Assembly: GCA_947589605.1 (NCBI GenBank)
Contig: CANQBR010000003.1
Location: forward strand, 24,317-88,316
DNA from: an uncultured Phascolarctobacterium sp.
GTDB lineage: Bacteria; Bacillota; Negativicutes; Acidaminococcales; Acidaminococcaceae
DNA: 64,000 nucleotides
Direction: 5' to 3'
In this document: one piece after another, positions 42,110-51,324 of the stretch
How positions within the stretch are numbered: the first letter of the stretch is position 1
Layout of the letters: the number at the start of each line of letters is the position of its first letter
Position numbers and translations under genes: made by a program
The notes under the pieces: model-generated
The model's input: only the letters and a program-made list of their open reading frames with translations
Told to the model about the DNA's origin: nothing
Database searches by the model: none

Positions 42110-42859
42110 TTAAGCCAGCAGCACTCCCACCGGGCAGTGATCGCTGCCTGTGATCTCGTCGTAGATCAAAGCGTCTTGCAAACGGGGCCGCAGCCTTTGA
42201 GAAAGCAAAAAGTAATCGATCCTCCACCCTATGCCTTTTTCTCTGGCTCGGAAGCGATAGCTCCACCAGCTGTACTTGACGGTGTCGGGGTAGAGGCAGC
42301 GGAAGCTGTCTAAAAAGCCGGCGGCCAAAAGTTCATCCATCTTGCCCCGCTCTTCTGCGGTGAAGCCCGGGTTGCGCACATTGCTCTTGGGATTTTTAAG
42401 ATCGATCTCTTCGTGGGCCACGTTCAGATCGCCGCAGATGATCACCGGCTTTGCTTCGTCCAACTTGCCCACGTATTTTCTGAATGCATCTTCCCACTCC
42501 ATGCGGTAATCCAAGCGCAGCAGGCCGTCTTTGGAATTGGGAGTGTAAACGCACACCAGATAAAAACCGGGGTATTCGCAGGTGATGACCCGCCCCTCTT
42601 GGTCGTGCTCGTCGATGCCCAAGCCGTAGCTCACCGACAACGGCTCGTTCTTGCTGAAAACGGCGGTGCCGGAGTAACCCTTCTTCACGGCGCTGTTCCA
42701 ATATTCAAAGTAGCCGGGGAAGACGAAGTTCGCCTGTTCTCTTTGCATCTTCGTTTCCTGCACGCACACGATGTCTGCGTCCGCCGCCTGCAAAAAATCT
42801 TGAAAGCCTTTGTTCATACAGGCTCTTAATCCGTTAACGTTCCACGAAACCAGCTTCAT
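42110..42859 (-). CDS. xth: Exodeoxyribonuclease III
   Basis: [54 protein letters not shown]. Confidence 0.96.
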   Translation of the reverse strand: MKLVSWNVNGLRACMNKGFQDFLQAADADIVCVQETKMQREQANFVFPGYFEYWNSAVKKGYSGTAVFSKNEPLSVSYGLGIDEHDQEGRVITCEYPGFYLVCVYTPNSKDGLLRLDYRMEWEDAFRKYVGKLDEAKPVIICGDLNVAHEEIDLKNPKSNVRNPGFTAEERGKMDELLAAGFLDSFRCLYPDTVKYSWWSYRFRAREKGIGWRIDYFLLSQRLRPRLQDALIYDEITGSDHCPVGVLLA

Positions 42860-43043
42860 CTCGCCGCTACCTCTCTTTTCCGGCGCCGCTTTCGCTCAAA
42901 GGGGCCGCGCCTTTCATTATTTTAGTATAGCAAAAGGCCCGACGCTTGGCAATGATGCCCGACGCCGCGCCCCTCATGATTTGAGTTCGACTTGACTTTT
43001 TTATGTTACGCTCGCACAGCGCTCATCATTTCTGAATTCTTAC

Positions 43044-43275
43044 GCTGCTCAAACGTGAGCGTTTAAATTCAGAGCTCGGACTTTTTCGAAAAGTCGGCCC
43101 TGCTCGAACGTAGGCGCTTTGTTCTCGATCTTTTTCAAAAATATCAATGCTGCTCGGAACTGAGCGTTTACGTTCAGGCCACGAACTTTTTCAAAAAGTC
43201 AACGCTGCCCGCATATGAGCGTTTTTTCTCGGACTTTTTTCCAAATGTCAACGCTGCCCGCACATCACTGTCGAG
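43044..43275. repeat. Degenerate ~48-55-bp tandem repeat with internal hairpins
   Basis: Units starting GCTGCTC/GCCCGC at 43044, ~43099, 43149, 43204, 43252, each with RTGAGCG or related and an ACTTTTTCRAAAAGTC-like segment. Confidence 0.7.
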
Positions 43276-43408
43276 CACCTTTGCTTTTTTCATTTCATCG
43301 AAGGTGCGAGCAGTCCTCCCTTTTGCAAACGAGCGACCCGGTGAAAACCGAATTGAAAAATCTCAGCATTTTTCCAAAAACGGGCGGGCGTTCGTCTTCT
43401 AGTCAGCA

Positions 43409-43436
43409 AAAAAGGAGCGGCCCTGCGGCCGCCCCT
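43409..43436 (-). terminator. Intrinsic terminator of kor operon
   Basis: Minus strand GGGGCGGCCGCAGGGCCGCTCCTTTTTT. Confidence 0.75.
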
Positions 43437-43468
43437 CGTTGAGCGTGAAACTTTTCTTTGAAAACTTC

Positions 43469-43996
43469 TCAGTCCACCATGGCTATGCCGGCGGCCAAAG
43501 CTTTCTTGTTCTTTTCTTCCGTTCCTTTGGGGACACGGTTCAGCACGGCCTTCTCCAGCGCCTCGTAAGAAACTACCTTTGTGAGTTTGTAGAGAGCGCC
43601 CAAAGCCACGATGTTGGAGAAGAGGGCCCGCCCCAACTCGTTCTTGGCGGTGTGGGTGATGGGCAGTTCGTAAACTTTCCCCTCGTGGGCCGGTATCTTG
43701 CTGACGAAGAGGCTGTCGGTAACGATGACGCTGTCCGGTCCCAAGTCGCCGCTGTATTTGTTCATGGCCTCTTGGCTCATGGCCAGCAGGATGTCGGGCT
43801 TGGTCACTTTGGAAAAGTGGATGGCCTGATCGCTGATGATGACCTCGGCCTTAGAGGAACCGCCTCTGGCCTCGGGCCCGTAAGATTGAGACTGTACGGC
43901 CAGCTTGCCGTCCAGCAGAGCAGCCTCCGCCAGGATGATGCCTGCGGTGATGAGGCCCTGGCCGCCGGTGCCGGATAAACGCAATTCTATCCTCAT
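43469..43996 (-). CDS. korC: 2-oxoacid:ferredoxin oxidoreductase gamma subunit
   Basis: MRIELRLSGTGGQGLITAGIILAEAALLDGKLAVQSQSYGPEARGGSSKAEVIIS. Confidence 0.9.
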   Translation of the reverse strand: MRIELRLSGTGGQGLITAGIILAEAALLDGKLAVQSQSYGPEARGGSSKAEVIISDQAIHFSKVTKPDILLAMSQEAMNKYSGDLGPDSVIVTDSLFVSKIPAHEGKVYELPITHTAKNELGRALFSNIVALGALYKLTKVVSYEALEKAVLNRVPKGTEEKNKKALAAGIAMVD

Positions 43997-44826
43997 TATT
44001 TCTTACCTCCCTGCGCACGTGCGATCAGTTCTTCGTAAGCGTCGGTGTATTCCTTGCGACTGTTGTCTTCGTAGAGCACGCCGATGGGGAATTTCCCTTC
44101 CCGTTTGGCAGCGTCCATTTTGTCCCAAGCCGCTTTCATAACGGCATGGTCTCTCTGCCATTCCATCAAAGTTGCGGGGTTGGGCATTTTGTTGTGGCGG
44201 CCGAAAGAAGTGGGGCAGGCTGCCACGGCTTCGATCAAAGCGAAACCTTTGTGTTGGATCCCCTTGGCGATCACATCGGCCAGCACTTGAGCGTGGAAGG
44301 TGGTGGCTCTGGCCACGAAGGTGGCACCGGCTGCCCTCACCAGTTCGGTAACGTCAAAATCCTGCTCGATGGTGGCGTAAGGCGCGGTGGTGGCCTTGCT
44401 GCCCAGCGGGGTCATAGGAGAATATTGGCCGCCGGTCATGCCGTAGATGCTGTTGTTGTAAAGAACGACGGTCATATCGATGTTACGACGGGCAGCGTGG
44501 ATCAAATGGTTGCCGCCGATAGCTGTGCAGTCGCCGTCACCGGTCACGACGATAACTTTCAAACGAGGCTCGGCCAATTTCACGCCGGTGGCGACAGGCA
44601 GAGCCCGGCCGTGAGCGCTGTGCACGGTGTTGAAGTCTAAATAACCGGAAGCGCGGCTGGAGCAGCCGATACCGGATACCACTACTACTTCGTTTTGATC
44701 CAGGCCCAATTTATCCACGGCTTTGCAGATGCAGCCGGTTACTACGCCGTTGCCGCAGCCGGGGCACCAGATGTGAGGGAGACGGCCGGGACGGAAATAT
44801 TTATCTACGATCTGTTCCATACTCAT
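43996..44826 (-). CDS. korB: 2-oxoacid:ferredoxin oxidoreductase beta subunit (ThDP-binding)
   Basis: PHIWCPGCGNGVV, HGRALPVATGVKLAEPRLKVIVVTGDGDCTAIGGNHLIHAARRN. Confidence 0.93.
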   Translation of the reverse strand: MSMEQIVDKYFRPGRLPHIWCPGCGNGVVTGCICKAVDKLGLDQNEVVVVSGIGCSSRASGYLDFNTVHSAHGRALPVATGVKLAEPRLKVIVVTGDGDCTAIGGNHLIHAARRNIDMTVVLYNNSIYGMTGGQYSPMTPLGSKATTAPYATIEQDFDVTELVRAAGATFVARATTFHAQVLADVIAKGIQHKGFALIEAVAACPTSFGRHNKMPNPATLMEWQRDHAVMKAAWDKMDAAKREGKFPIGVLYEDNSRKEYTDAYEELIARAQGGKK

Positions 44827-44839
44827 CTTTCAGTCCTCC

Positions 44840-45982
44840 TTACAGTGCCAGACTTTTTTCCAGTGCTGCCAGCAACTGGGCGGGAGTGGCCGGCTCGTTG
44901 TCGTATTTGGCGTAACTGCAGACGGGGCACTTGCCGGCTACGGCACGTTCAACTTCCAGCACATACTGGCCGCAGTTGAGCTCGTGCACCAAAATGCCTT
45001 TCACTTTGTCGGCCAGCGCAGCCATCTGTGCTTCTGCGAAGGGCCAGATGGTGATGGGCCTTACCAAGCCCACTTTGATGCCTTTTGCTCTGGCCATGTC
45101 CACGGTCTCATAAGCGGTGCGGGCGCCGCCGCCGAAGGCAACGATGGCGTACTCAGCATCTTCCATGCGATACTCGTCCACTTGCACGATGTCGTCTAAA
45201 TTGTCGTAAATTTTGTGATACTGACGATCGGCCGCAGCTACGGTAGCGCCGGGAGTGCCCTTGGGGAAACCGGTCTCGTCGTGAACAAGGCCGGTCACGT
45301 GCCAGCGATAACCGTTGCCGAAGTCGGCCATGGGAGGAACTCCGTCGCCGTCTACGTCGGCATAAGCTTTATAGTCTGCAGGCGCACAAGCAGGACGTTT
45401 ACGCTCGGCCTTGGGGATCTCGTCGTAGTTATCGGGCAGCTCAATCTTTTCCCGCATGTGGCCGATAACTTCATCCATCAGCAAGATGACGGGAGTGCGA
45501 TATTTTTCGCTGAGGGCGTAAGCTCTCAAGGTGAGCTCGAAGCACTCGGGCACGGAAGCGGGGGTGAGGGCGATGAGCCAATGATCGCCGTGAGTGCCCC
45601 AACGAGCCTGCATGATATCTCCTTGCGAAGGAGACGTGGGCTGACCGGTGGAGGGGCCCACCCTCTGTACGTTGACGATGACCATGGGCACTTCTGCGGC
45701 GCAGGCATAGCCGATCAGTTCCTGCTTCAAAGAGAAACCGGGGCCGCTGGTGGCGGTCATTACTTTTTTACCGGTGAGAGAAGCGCCGATGATGGCGCCC
45801 ATGGAAGCTATCTCATCTTCCATTTGGATGAACTTGCCGCCTACCAGCGGTAATTTTTCCGCCAGGCTCTCGGCCACCTCGGTAGAGGGGGTGATGGGAT
45901 AGCCGCCGAAAAATTTGACCCCGGCGGCAATGGCGCCTTCCACTACGGCCTGGTTGCCTTGGAGCAACAAAATTCTGGACAT
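44840..45982 (-). CDS. korA: 2-oxoacid:ferredoxin oxidoreductase alpha subunit
   Basis: QGNQAVVEGAIAAGVKFFGGYPITPSTEVAE, TATSGPGFSLKQELIGYACAAEVPMVIVNVQRVGPSTGQPT. Confidence 0.94.
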   Translation of the reverse strand: MSRILLLQGNQAVVEGAIAAGVKFFGGYPITPSTEVAESLAEKLPLVGGKFIQMEDEIASMGAIIGASLTGKKVMTATSGPGFSLKQELIGYACAAEVPMVIVNVQRVGPSTGQPTSPSQGDIMQARWGTHGDHWLIALTPASVPECFELTLRAYALSEKYRTPVILLMDEVIGHMREKIELPDNYDEIPKAERKRPACAPADYKAYADVDGDGVPPMADFGNGYRWHVTGLVHDETGFPKGTPGATVAAADRQYHKIYDNLDDIVQVDEYRMEDAEYAIVAFGGGARTAYETVDMARAKGIKVGLVRPITIWPFAEAQMAALADKVKGILVHELNCGQYVLEVERAVAGKCPVCSYAKYDNEPATPAQLLAALEKSLAL

Positions 45983-45995
45983 TTACTTCACTCCT

Positions 45996-46178
45996 TTATT
46001 TTTCCACGAAGATGGCGTAATCGGGGCAACGCAGCTCGCACTGTCCGCAGCCGATGCAAAGCTCCGGGTGCACAGCCTCGCACTTTTCGACCTCGCTGAT
46101 GGCCAGAACTTTTTTAGGGCAGAAGTTTACGCAAACGCCGCAGCCCTTGCACCGCGCTGTGATGAGCTTCAATTTCAT
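45996..46178 (-). CDS. korD: 4Fe-4S ferredoxin subunit (KorD-like)
   Basis: MKLKLITARCKGCGVCVNFCPKKVLA...CIGCGQCELRCPDYAIFVEK; real start at the internal Met of the ORF. Confidence 0.9.
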   Translation of the reverse strand: MKLKLITARCKGCGVCVNFCPKKVLAISEVEKCEAVHPELCIGCGQCELRCPDYAIFVEK

Positions 46179-46534
46179 AGATCTTCCTCCTTCCGGACGG
46201 GCTCGGCCGCAACTGCCGCCGACGCTCCTTAGGCTATTATATAAAAAAATACGCATAATAGAAAGCATTTTCTTTTTTCGGCGGGGAAAATTTTTTTGCC
46301 GTCAAAGCGAGCTGTCTCCGCTTTTTGAAAAAAGCAAAGGCGCCGAGCGCTGTCATGTTTTTCGAAAAAGTTCGAAGGAAGAAGCTTCGCATTTTTTCAG
46401 ACGAACGCCTCTTTTAAAACGCATGCTCTCTCGAAATCTCACCGCCGCTTTGCCTGCGGCTTTTTTGCGAAGACTTTTTCTTTTTTCTTTGACCATGAGA
46501 GACATCTGCTCTTCTTTTTCGCCGCATATCTTCG

Positions 46535-46595
46535 CAAAGGAAAACGCCCGTTCGAGGTGAAACTCACCCGTAACGGACGTTTGCTTTTGAGATAG
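46535..46595 (-). terminator. Intrinsic terminator after mscS
   Basis: AAACGTCCGTT...AACGGGCGTTTTCC with inner GGTGA/TCACC hairpin on the minus strand. Confidence 0.55.
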
Positions 46596-46647
46596 CCGAG
46601 CCGCAAAAGCGGCGGAGACTTTTTCGTAAAGCGAAGGATCGGCGGCC

Positions 46648-47796
46648 TTAGGCTTTGGGCTTCGTCTCCAGCGGCGTGGCGAAATAAACGCTGGTGGAGG
46701 GGAAGGCGCAGCTGACGCCCTGCTCCTGCATTATCTTCATCAGGTCCAAATTGGTCTGCTGCCGCACGTTCAGAAAATCCTTCGTGGCCGTCGCCAAAGT
46801 GAAGACCGTGATATCGATGTTCAAACTGCTGTCGGCAAAGGTGGTGAAGTGCACCCTGATATCATCGGGGTCGAAGACCGTCGGCCGCGCCGCGAAATAG
46901 GCCCTCATAGCCTCTACCGTTTTTTCCAGCTGCTCGCCCTCGGCATCGTAGGTGAGGCCCACGGTGAAGGAGAGCCGCCGTTTCTGCCGCAAAGTGAAAT
47001 TGATGATGGGCACATTGGTCATCAAAGAATTGGGGATGTGCACCACTTCCTGAGGGAAGGTGCGCAGGATGGTGCTGCGCATGGTGATCTTCTCCACGGT
47101 GCCTTCCACTCCGTTCACTTCGATCCAATCGCCCACCAAAAAGGGCCGGCCCAAAATGATGACGAGGCTGCCGAAAACATTGGCCAGAGCATCTTTGGCG
47201 GCGAAAGCCACCGCCGCACTGCCTATACTCAATGAAGCGATGAAGCCGCTGATATCGTAGCCCCACTCCCTGACGATGATCATCAGACCGATGAGGACGA
47301 CGAGGGCCCGCACCGCCGCAGACATGATGGTGCCTATGGCCTCTCCGGCCTTTTGTTCCTCTATGTCGAGGCCTTCGCTCTCGTCCGGTTTCAGGCCCAT
47401 GTGCTCCAAAACATCCAGCATCAGGCCGTTGGTGGTGTCGCTCAAATTGAAAAGACACCAAAAGACGCTGTAGACGAAAACGCTGCGCTGGATGTGATCG
47501 GTCAGCACCGACAGCCGATCCATGAATCTTTCGGTGACGAAGGGCAGATACTCGGCCACCTCCGCCTGAGGCAGCCAAGCCAGGGGAACAGTCACGATAA
47601 GCACGTTCAGCAAAAAATTGAAAGGCCGCTCGGCCGCCGTCAAAATATTAGCCGCGACGCCGCAGGCAGTGCCCGTCTCGCCGGCCCGTTTGCTCAAAAA
47701 AGACAGCCGCCATTTCCCGTAAGCGAAACGCAAAACGATGAGGACGAGCAAAGAAACGATCGAAGGATAAAAGGGCCGAAGATTTGCCGTGAGCAT
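46648..47796 (-). CDS. Mechanosensitive ion channel (MscS family)
   Basis: ASLSIGSAAVAFAAKDALANVFGSLVIILGRPFLVGDWIEVNGVEGTVEKITMRSTILRTF. Confidence 0.95.
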   Translation of the reverse strand: MLTANLRPFYPSIVSLLVLIVLRFAYGKWRLSFLSKRAGETGTACGVAANILTAAERPFNFLLNVLIVTVPLAWLPQAEVAEYLPFVTERFMDRLSVLTDHIQRSVFVYSVFWCLFNLSDTTNGLMLDVLEHMGLKPDESEGLDIEEQKAGEAIGTIMSAAVRALVVLIGLMIIVREWGYDISGFIASLSIGSAAVAFAAKDALANVFGSLVIILGRPFLVGDWIEVNGVEGTVEKITMRSTILRTFPQEVVHIPNSLMTNVPIINFTLRQKRRLSFTVGLTYDAEGEQLEKTVEAMRAYFAARPTVFDPDDIRVHFTTFADSSLNIDITVFTLATATKDFLNVRQQTNLDLMKIMQEQGVSCAFPSTSVYFATPLETKPKA

Positions 47797-48024
47797 AGCT
47801 GCTCCTTTCTGTCGGATAAAAAAGCCGAGGCCTTTTCCTTTTTCTGTTATTGTATCATTTTATCTTCTCCTCTTCAACGAATTAAATTTTCGCCTGCTCT
47901 CGCAAAATTGTGTACAAGGAACTTGCCGTGCTGTATAATGAAATTATTCTTCATTTTTAAATAAGATGCCCGCGCGGCCCGACGTTGCGGCGGCCGATGG
48001 GCTTTTGCCGACGGAGGTGGGAAG

Positions 48025-48999
48025 GTGGAGCAAAAAATCTTCAAAGTGGTGGCCAACGGTAAACCCCGACAGGCCGCCGTCGAAAAATTCAAAGAATATC
48101 CCGAAGTGGAATTTATTTATTGGCAGCAGCCAGGCAAAATGCCGCCGGCTTTTTTCGATGAACAGCTGGCCGAAGCAGACGCTGTTTATTCGGTGGGTGC
48201 TCTGCGCGATCCTTTGGGGACCGACTTCATCAAAAAAGCTCCTCATCTGAAGGTGCTGGCCCAGGCCAGCGTCGGCTACGACAACATCGACGTGGCCGCC
48301 TTTCGTGCGGCCGGCATCCCCGTTGGCAACACTCCCGGCGTTTTGGTGGACGCCGTAGCCGATCTTACCTATGCTCTCATCCTCGACTGTCAGCGTCACT
48401 TGGTGGCGGCCGCCGCCCATGTGAAAAACGGCACCTGGGGACAGCGCAAAGCTCTGGGCTTGGGCAGCGACCTCGCCCGTAAAACTTTGGGCATCGTAGG
48501 CATGGGCGATATCGGCAGCGCCGTCGCCCGGCGTGCTCAGGCCAGCCACATGAAAGTCATCTATCATAATCGTCATCAACGGACAGACGAAGAGGCCCTC
48601 GGCGTCCGTTACGTCGGCTTCGAAGAGTTGTTGGCGACTGCCGATGTGATCGTGGTGGCAGTCACTTTGAATCCGTCCACCCTCGGCCTCTTCGGCCGCA
48701 AAGAATTTGCCCGGATGAAAAAAGGAGCGGCCTTCGTCAACATCAGCAGAGGCAAAGTGGTGGACAGCGCTGCCCTTTACGATGCTCTCAAATCAGGTCA
48801 TCTCAGCCACGCCGGCTTGGATGTCACCGACCCTGAACCGCTGCCCGGCGATCATCCGTTGCTGACCTTGGACAACATCACCGTCACTCCTCACGTCGCC
48901 AGCGCCACGACGGAGACCAGAGACGCCATGGCGCTCTTGACAGTGGCCAATATCATGGCCGGCCTGCGGGGGCAGCCGCTGCCCGCTCAGGTGAAATAA
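48025..48999 (+). CDS. D-isomer-specific 2-hydroxyacid dehydrogenase
   Basis: LGIVGMGDIGSAVARRAQA, FVNISRGKVVDSAALYDAL, HAGLDVTDPEPLPGDHPLL. Confidence 0.93.
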   Translation: MEQKIFKVVANGKPRQAAVEKFKEYPEVEFIYWQQPGKMPPAFFDEQLAEADAVYSVGALRDPLGTDFIKKAPHLKVLAQASVGYDNIDVAAFRAAGIPVGNTPGVLVDAVADLTYALILDCQRHLVAAAAHVKNGTWGQRKALGLGSDLARKTLGIVGMGDIGSAVARRAQASHMKVIYHNRHQRTDEEALGVRYVGFEELLATADVIVVAVTLNPSTLGLFGRKEFARMKKGAAFVNISRGKVVDSAALYDALKSGHLSHAGLDVTDPEPLPGDHPLLTLDNITVTPHVASATTETRDAMALLTVANIMAGLRGQPLPAQVK

Positions 49000-49019
49000 A
49001 TTTTTTGTTGAATTTTTTC

Positions 49020-49048
49020 TTCAACTATATATACATAAGTGCTATAAT
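49020..49048 (+). promoter_or_regulatory. Promoter of 138-aa ORF / cstA unit
   Basis: TTCAAC-17 nt-TATAAT. Confidence 0.6.
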
Positions 49049-49091
49049 TGTGTAAATATACATTAAATTTTTACCTTCACGGAGGGCTGTT

Positions 49092-49508
49092 GTGACAGAC
49101 AGTGAAGCAATCCAACGATTCGGGTCACTTCTAGGCGATCACGGCTTCTCTCCCTGGCAGGAAGGAGACATGAGCGGCTGGCACCGCCATATCGACTTCG
49201 TCAAAGACTGCCTGGCCGGGGAGATCTGCCGTTATAGCGTAGATGACTATATAGTTCTGCAGCACCGAGGCGCAGCCAGCGAAAGATGGCTGAAGGACCA
49301 CTGCAAGCCCAAGGAGGATGTAATGAAGCAGCGCTTCCTCCTTTTGGACTGTCCCGAGCAGCGGCTGGAAGTAAAATCTTTCTGGCTCGGTCTGGGGGGC
49401 TGGTTGGAAATTTTACACTATAAGAAAGGAGCAAAAGAAAAACGTTTTGAGGATCTGATCTATTTTGCCGAGAAGCTGGCTCAATTAAAGAGCCCGGCAA
49501 ATGACTGA
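49092..49508 (+). CDS. Hypothetical protein (138 aa)
   Basis: GTG start with GGAGGG upstream; no family recognised. Confidence 0.65.
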   Translation: MTDSEAIQRFGSLLGDHGFSPWQEGDMSGWHRHIDFVKDCLAGEICRYSVDDYIVLQHRGAASERWLKDHCKPKEDVMKQRFLLLDCPEQRLEVKSFWLGLGGWLEILHYKKGAKEKRFEDLIYFAEKLAQLKSPAND

Positions 49509-49571
49509 TCGATCTCTCTTCGGTCCCAACCACGCGGACAACGAGGTCCGTATAATCGAAGGAGGAGCATA

Positions 49572-51161
49572 ATGTTACTCGCACTTTTTGTAATTACCAT
49601 CGTCCTCTTCGCCGTGGCTTTCAAATTCTACGGCGGCTTCCAGAGCCGGCTCTACGGTCTGGATAAGGACGCAGAGACCCCTGCCAAAAAATATTCCGAC
49701 GGCATCGACTTCGTGCCGGCCCATCCCGCAGTCTTGATGGGTCATCACTTCGCTTCCATTGCCGGCGCCGGCCCTGTTGTAGGCCCCATCGCTGCTGCGG
49801 CTATGTTAGGCTGGCTGCCCACCTTCCTCTGGATCATCGTGGGCTGTATCTTCTTCGGCGGTGTTCATGACATGGGCGCTTTGGTCGCCTCTATCCGCCA
49901 CAAAGGTCTCTCCATCGGCGAAGTGGTTCGTCAATGGATCGGCCTGCGGGGCCAAAAATTGTTTTTGGCTTTCACTTGGTTGAGCTTGACTCTGGTCATC
50001 GCCGTGTTCCTGGAACTGGCTGCCCAGACCTTTGCCGGCGACCCCGCTGTAGCCTTCACCGCCTCTCTCTACATCCTCATGGCCATGGTCTTCGGCGTAG
50101 CTATATATCGCATGGGCATTTCCCTGAAAGTCTCCACTGTCATCATGTTGCCCATCTTGGCTGCATCTCTGGTCTTCGGCGTCAACAGCGAATGGGTTCA
50201 TGCCACCTTTGCTCAGAGCGTTGACTTCTGGCGCATCGTTCTCATCGTTTACATCTTCGCCGCTTCCGTACTGCCTGTATGGCTGCTTTTGCAACCTCGC
50301 GACTACTTGGCTTCTTATATGCTTTATTTCTCCGTATTCCTGGGCGGCATAGGCATGATCTTCGGCGGTTCTTCCTTCGAAGTCAAACTGCCTGCCTTCA
50401 AAGGTTTCGTTACTGCCGGCGGCGATTATCTGTGGCCCATCCTCTTTATCACCGTAGCCTGCGGCGCCATCAGCGGCTTCCACTCCATGGTAGCCTCCGG
50501 CACCACCTCCAAACAGCTCACTCGTGAGACCGACGCTCAGTTGGTCGGCTACGGCGCTATGTTGTTGGAAGGTGTGGTCGGCGTTATCGCCTTGGGCACC
50601 ATCATGATGAGCGGCACCATGCTGAAGGGCGGCCCCAACGCCGTTTACGGCGCCGGTCTCGGTCAATTCGCCACCCTCATCGGCATCTCTCCCGAACTGG
50701 GCAAAGCCATCGGCCTTTTGGCTTTGAACTCTTTCATTCTCACCTCTCTTGATACCGCCACCCGTCTGGCCCGTTATCAGCTGCAGGAGCTCACCGGCAC
50801 CTCTTTGAACAAATATTTGGCTACCGCTATCTCCGTAGCTGTAGCTCTGGTCCTGGTGTTCTACAAGAGCGGCAACGTGCCCGCTTGGTCCATCATCTGG
50901 CCGGTCTTCGGCGCTTCCAACCAGTTGGTAGCCGCCATCGGTCTTTTGGCCTTGGGCGTATGGGTGATCAAAGCACTGAAGAAGGACGCCAAGTTCATCA
51001 TGTGGCCCTGCGCCTTCATGCTGGTCACCACCATCGTGGCTCTTATCCAAATGGTTTTGAATCCCAAGACCAGCATCATCGTAATGGGCCTCTCCATAGT
51101 GCTTTTGATCTTGGCCCTCTTGCTGGTAAGAGAAGCCCGCAACGCTTTGAAAGAAAATTGA
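49572..51161 (+). CDS. cstA: Carbon starvation CstA-family transporter
   Basis: MGHHFASIAGAGPVVGPIAAAAMLGWLPTFLWIIVGCIFFGGVHDMGALVASIRHKGLSIGEV. Confidence 0.94.
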   Translation: MLLALFVITIVLFAVAFKFYGGFQSRLYGLDKDAETPAKKYSDGIDFVPAHPAVLMGHHFASIAGAGPVVGPIAAAAMLGWLPTFLWIIVGCIFFGGVHDMGALVASIRHKGLSIGEVVRQWIGLRGQKLFLAFTWLSLTLVIAVFLELAAQTFAGDPAVAFTASLYILMAMVFGVAIYRMGISLKVSTVIMLPILAASLVFGVNSEWVHATFAQSVDFWRIVLIVYIFAASVLPVWLLLQPRDYLASYMLYFSVFLGGIGMIFGGSSFEVKLPAFKGFVTAGGDYLWPILFITVACGAISGFHSMVASGTTSKQLTRETDAQLVGYGAMLLEGVVGVIALGTIMMSGTMLKGGPNAVYGAGLGQFATLIGISPELGKAIGLLALNSFILTSLDTATRLARYQLQELTGTSLNKYLATAISVAVALVLVFYKSGNVPAWSIIWPVFGASNQLVAAIGLLALGVWVIKALKKDAKFIMWPCAFMLVTTIVALIQMVLNPKTSIIVMGLSIVLLILALLLVREARNALKEN

Positions 51162-51237
51162 TCTCAGTCTTTAGTGCTTGAAGCAGAACGACAGCGAAAA
51201 ATTCTTCGTTTCTTTCCGAGCTTGCAAAAAAAATTCA

Positions 51238-51275
51238 GCCTCCGCCTGATAAAGACGGAGGCTTTGCTTTTTGCT
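51238..51275 (+). terminator. Intrinsic terminator after cstA
   Basis: AGCCTCCG...CGGAGGCTTTGCTTTTTGC. Confidence 0.7.
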
Positions 51276-51324
51276 TTTCACTTTTTGCTTTATGCTTTTT
51301 AGATCTTACTTTTTACTTTTGTCT

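Noticed and set aside
49806-51050. 414-aa minus-strand ORF antisense to cstA
   Set aside because: Antisense shadow frame, D/G/H/E/Q-rich composition typical of reverse-complement membrane-protein genes.
51270-51320. Low-complexity TTTTGCTTTTT tract as another tandem repeat family
   Set aside because: Too short and too simple to separate from terminator-associated T-rich sequence.
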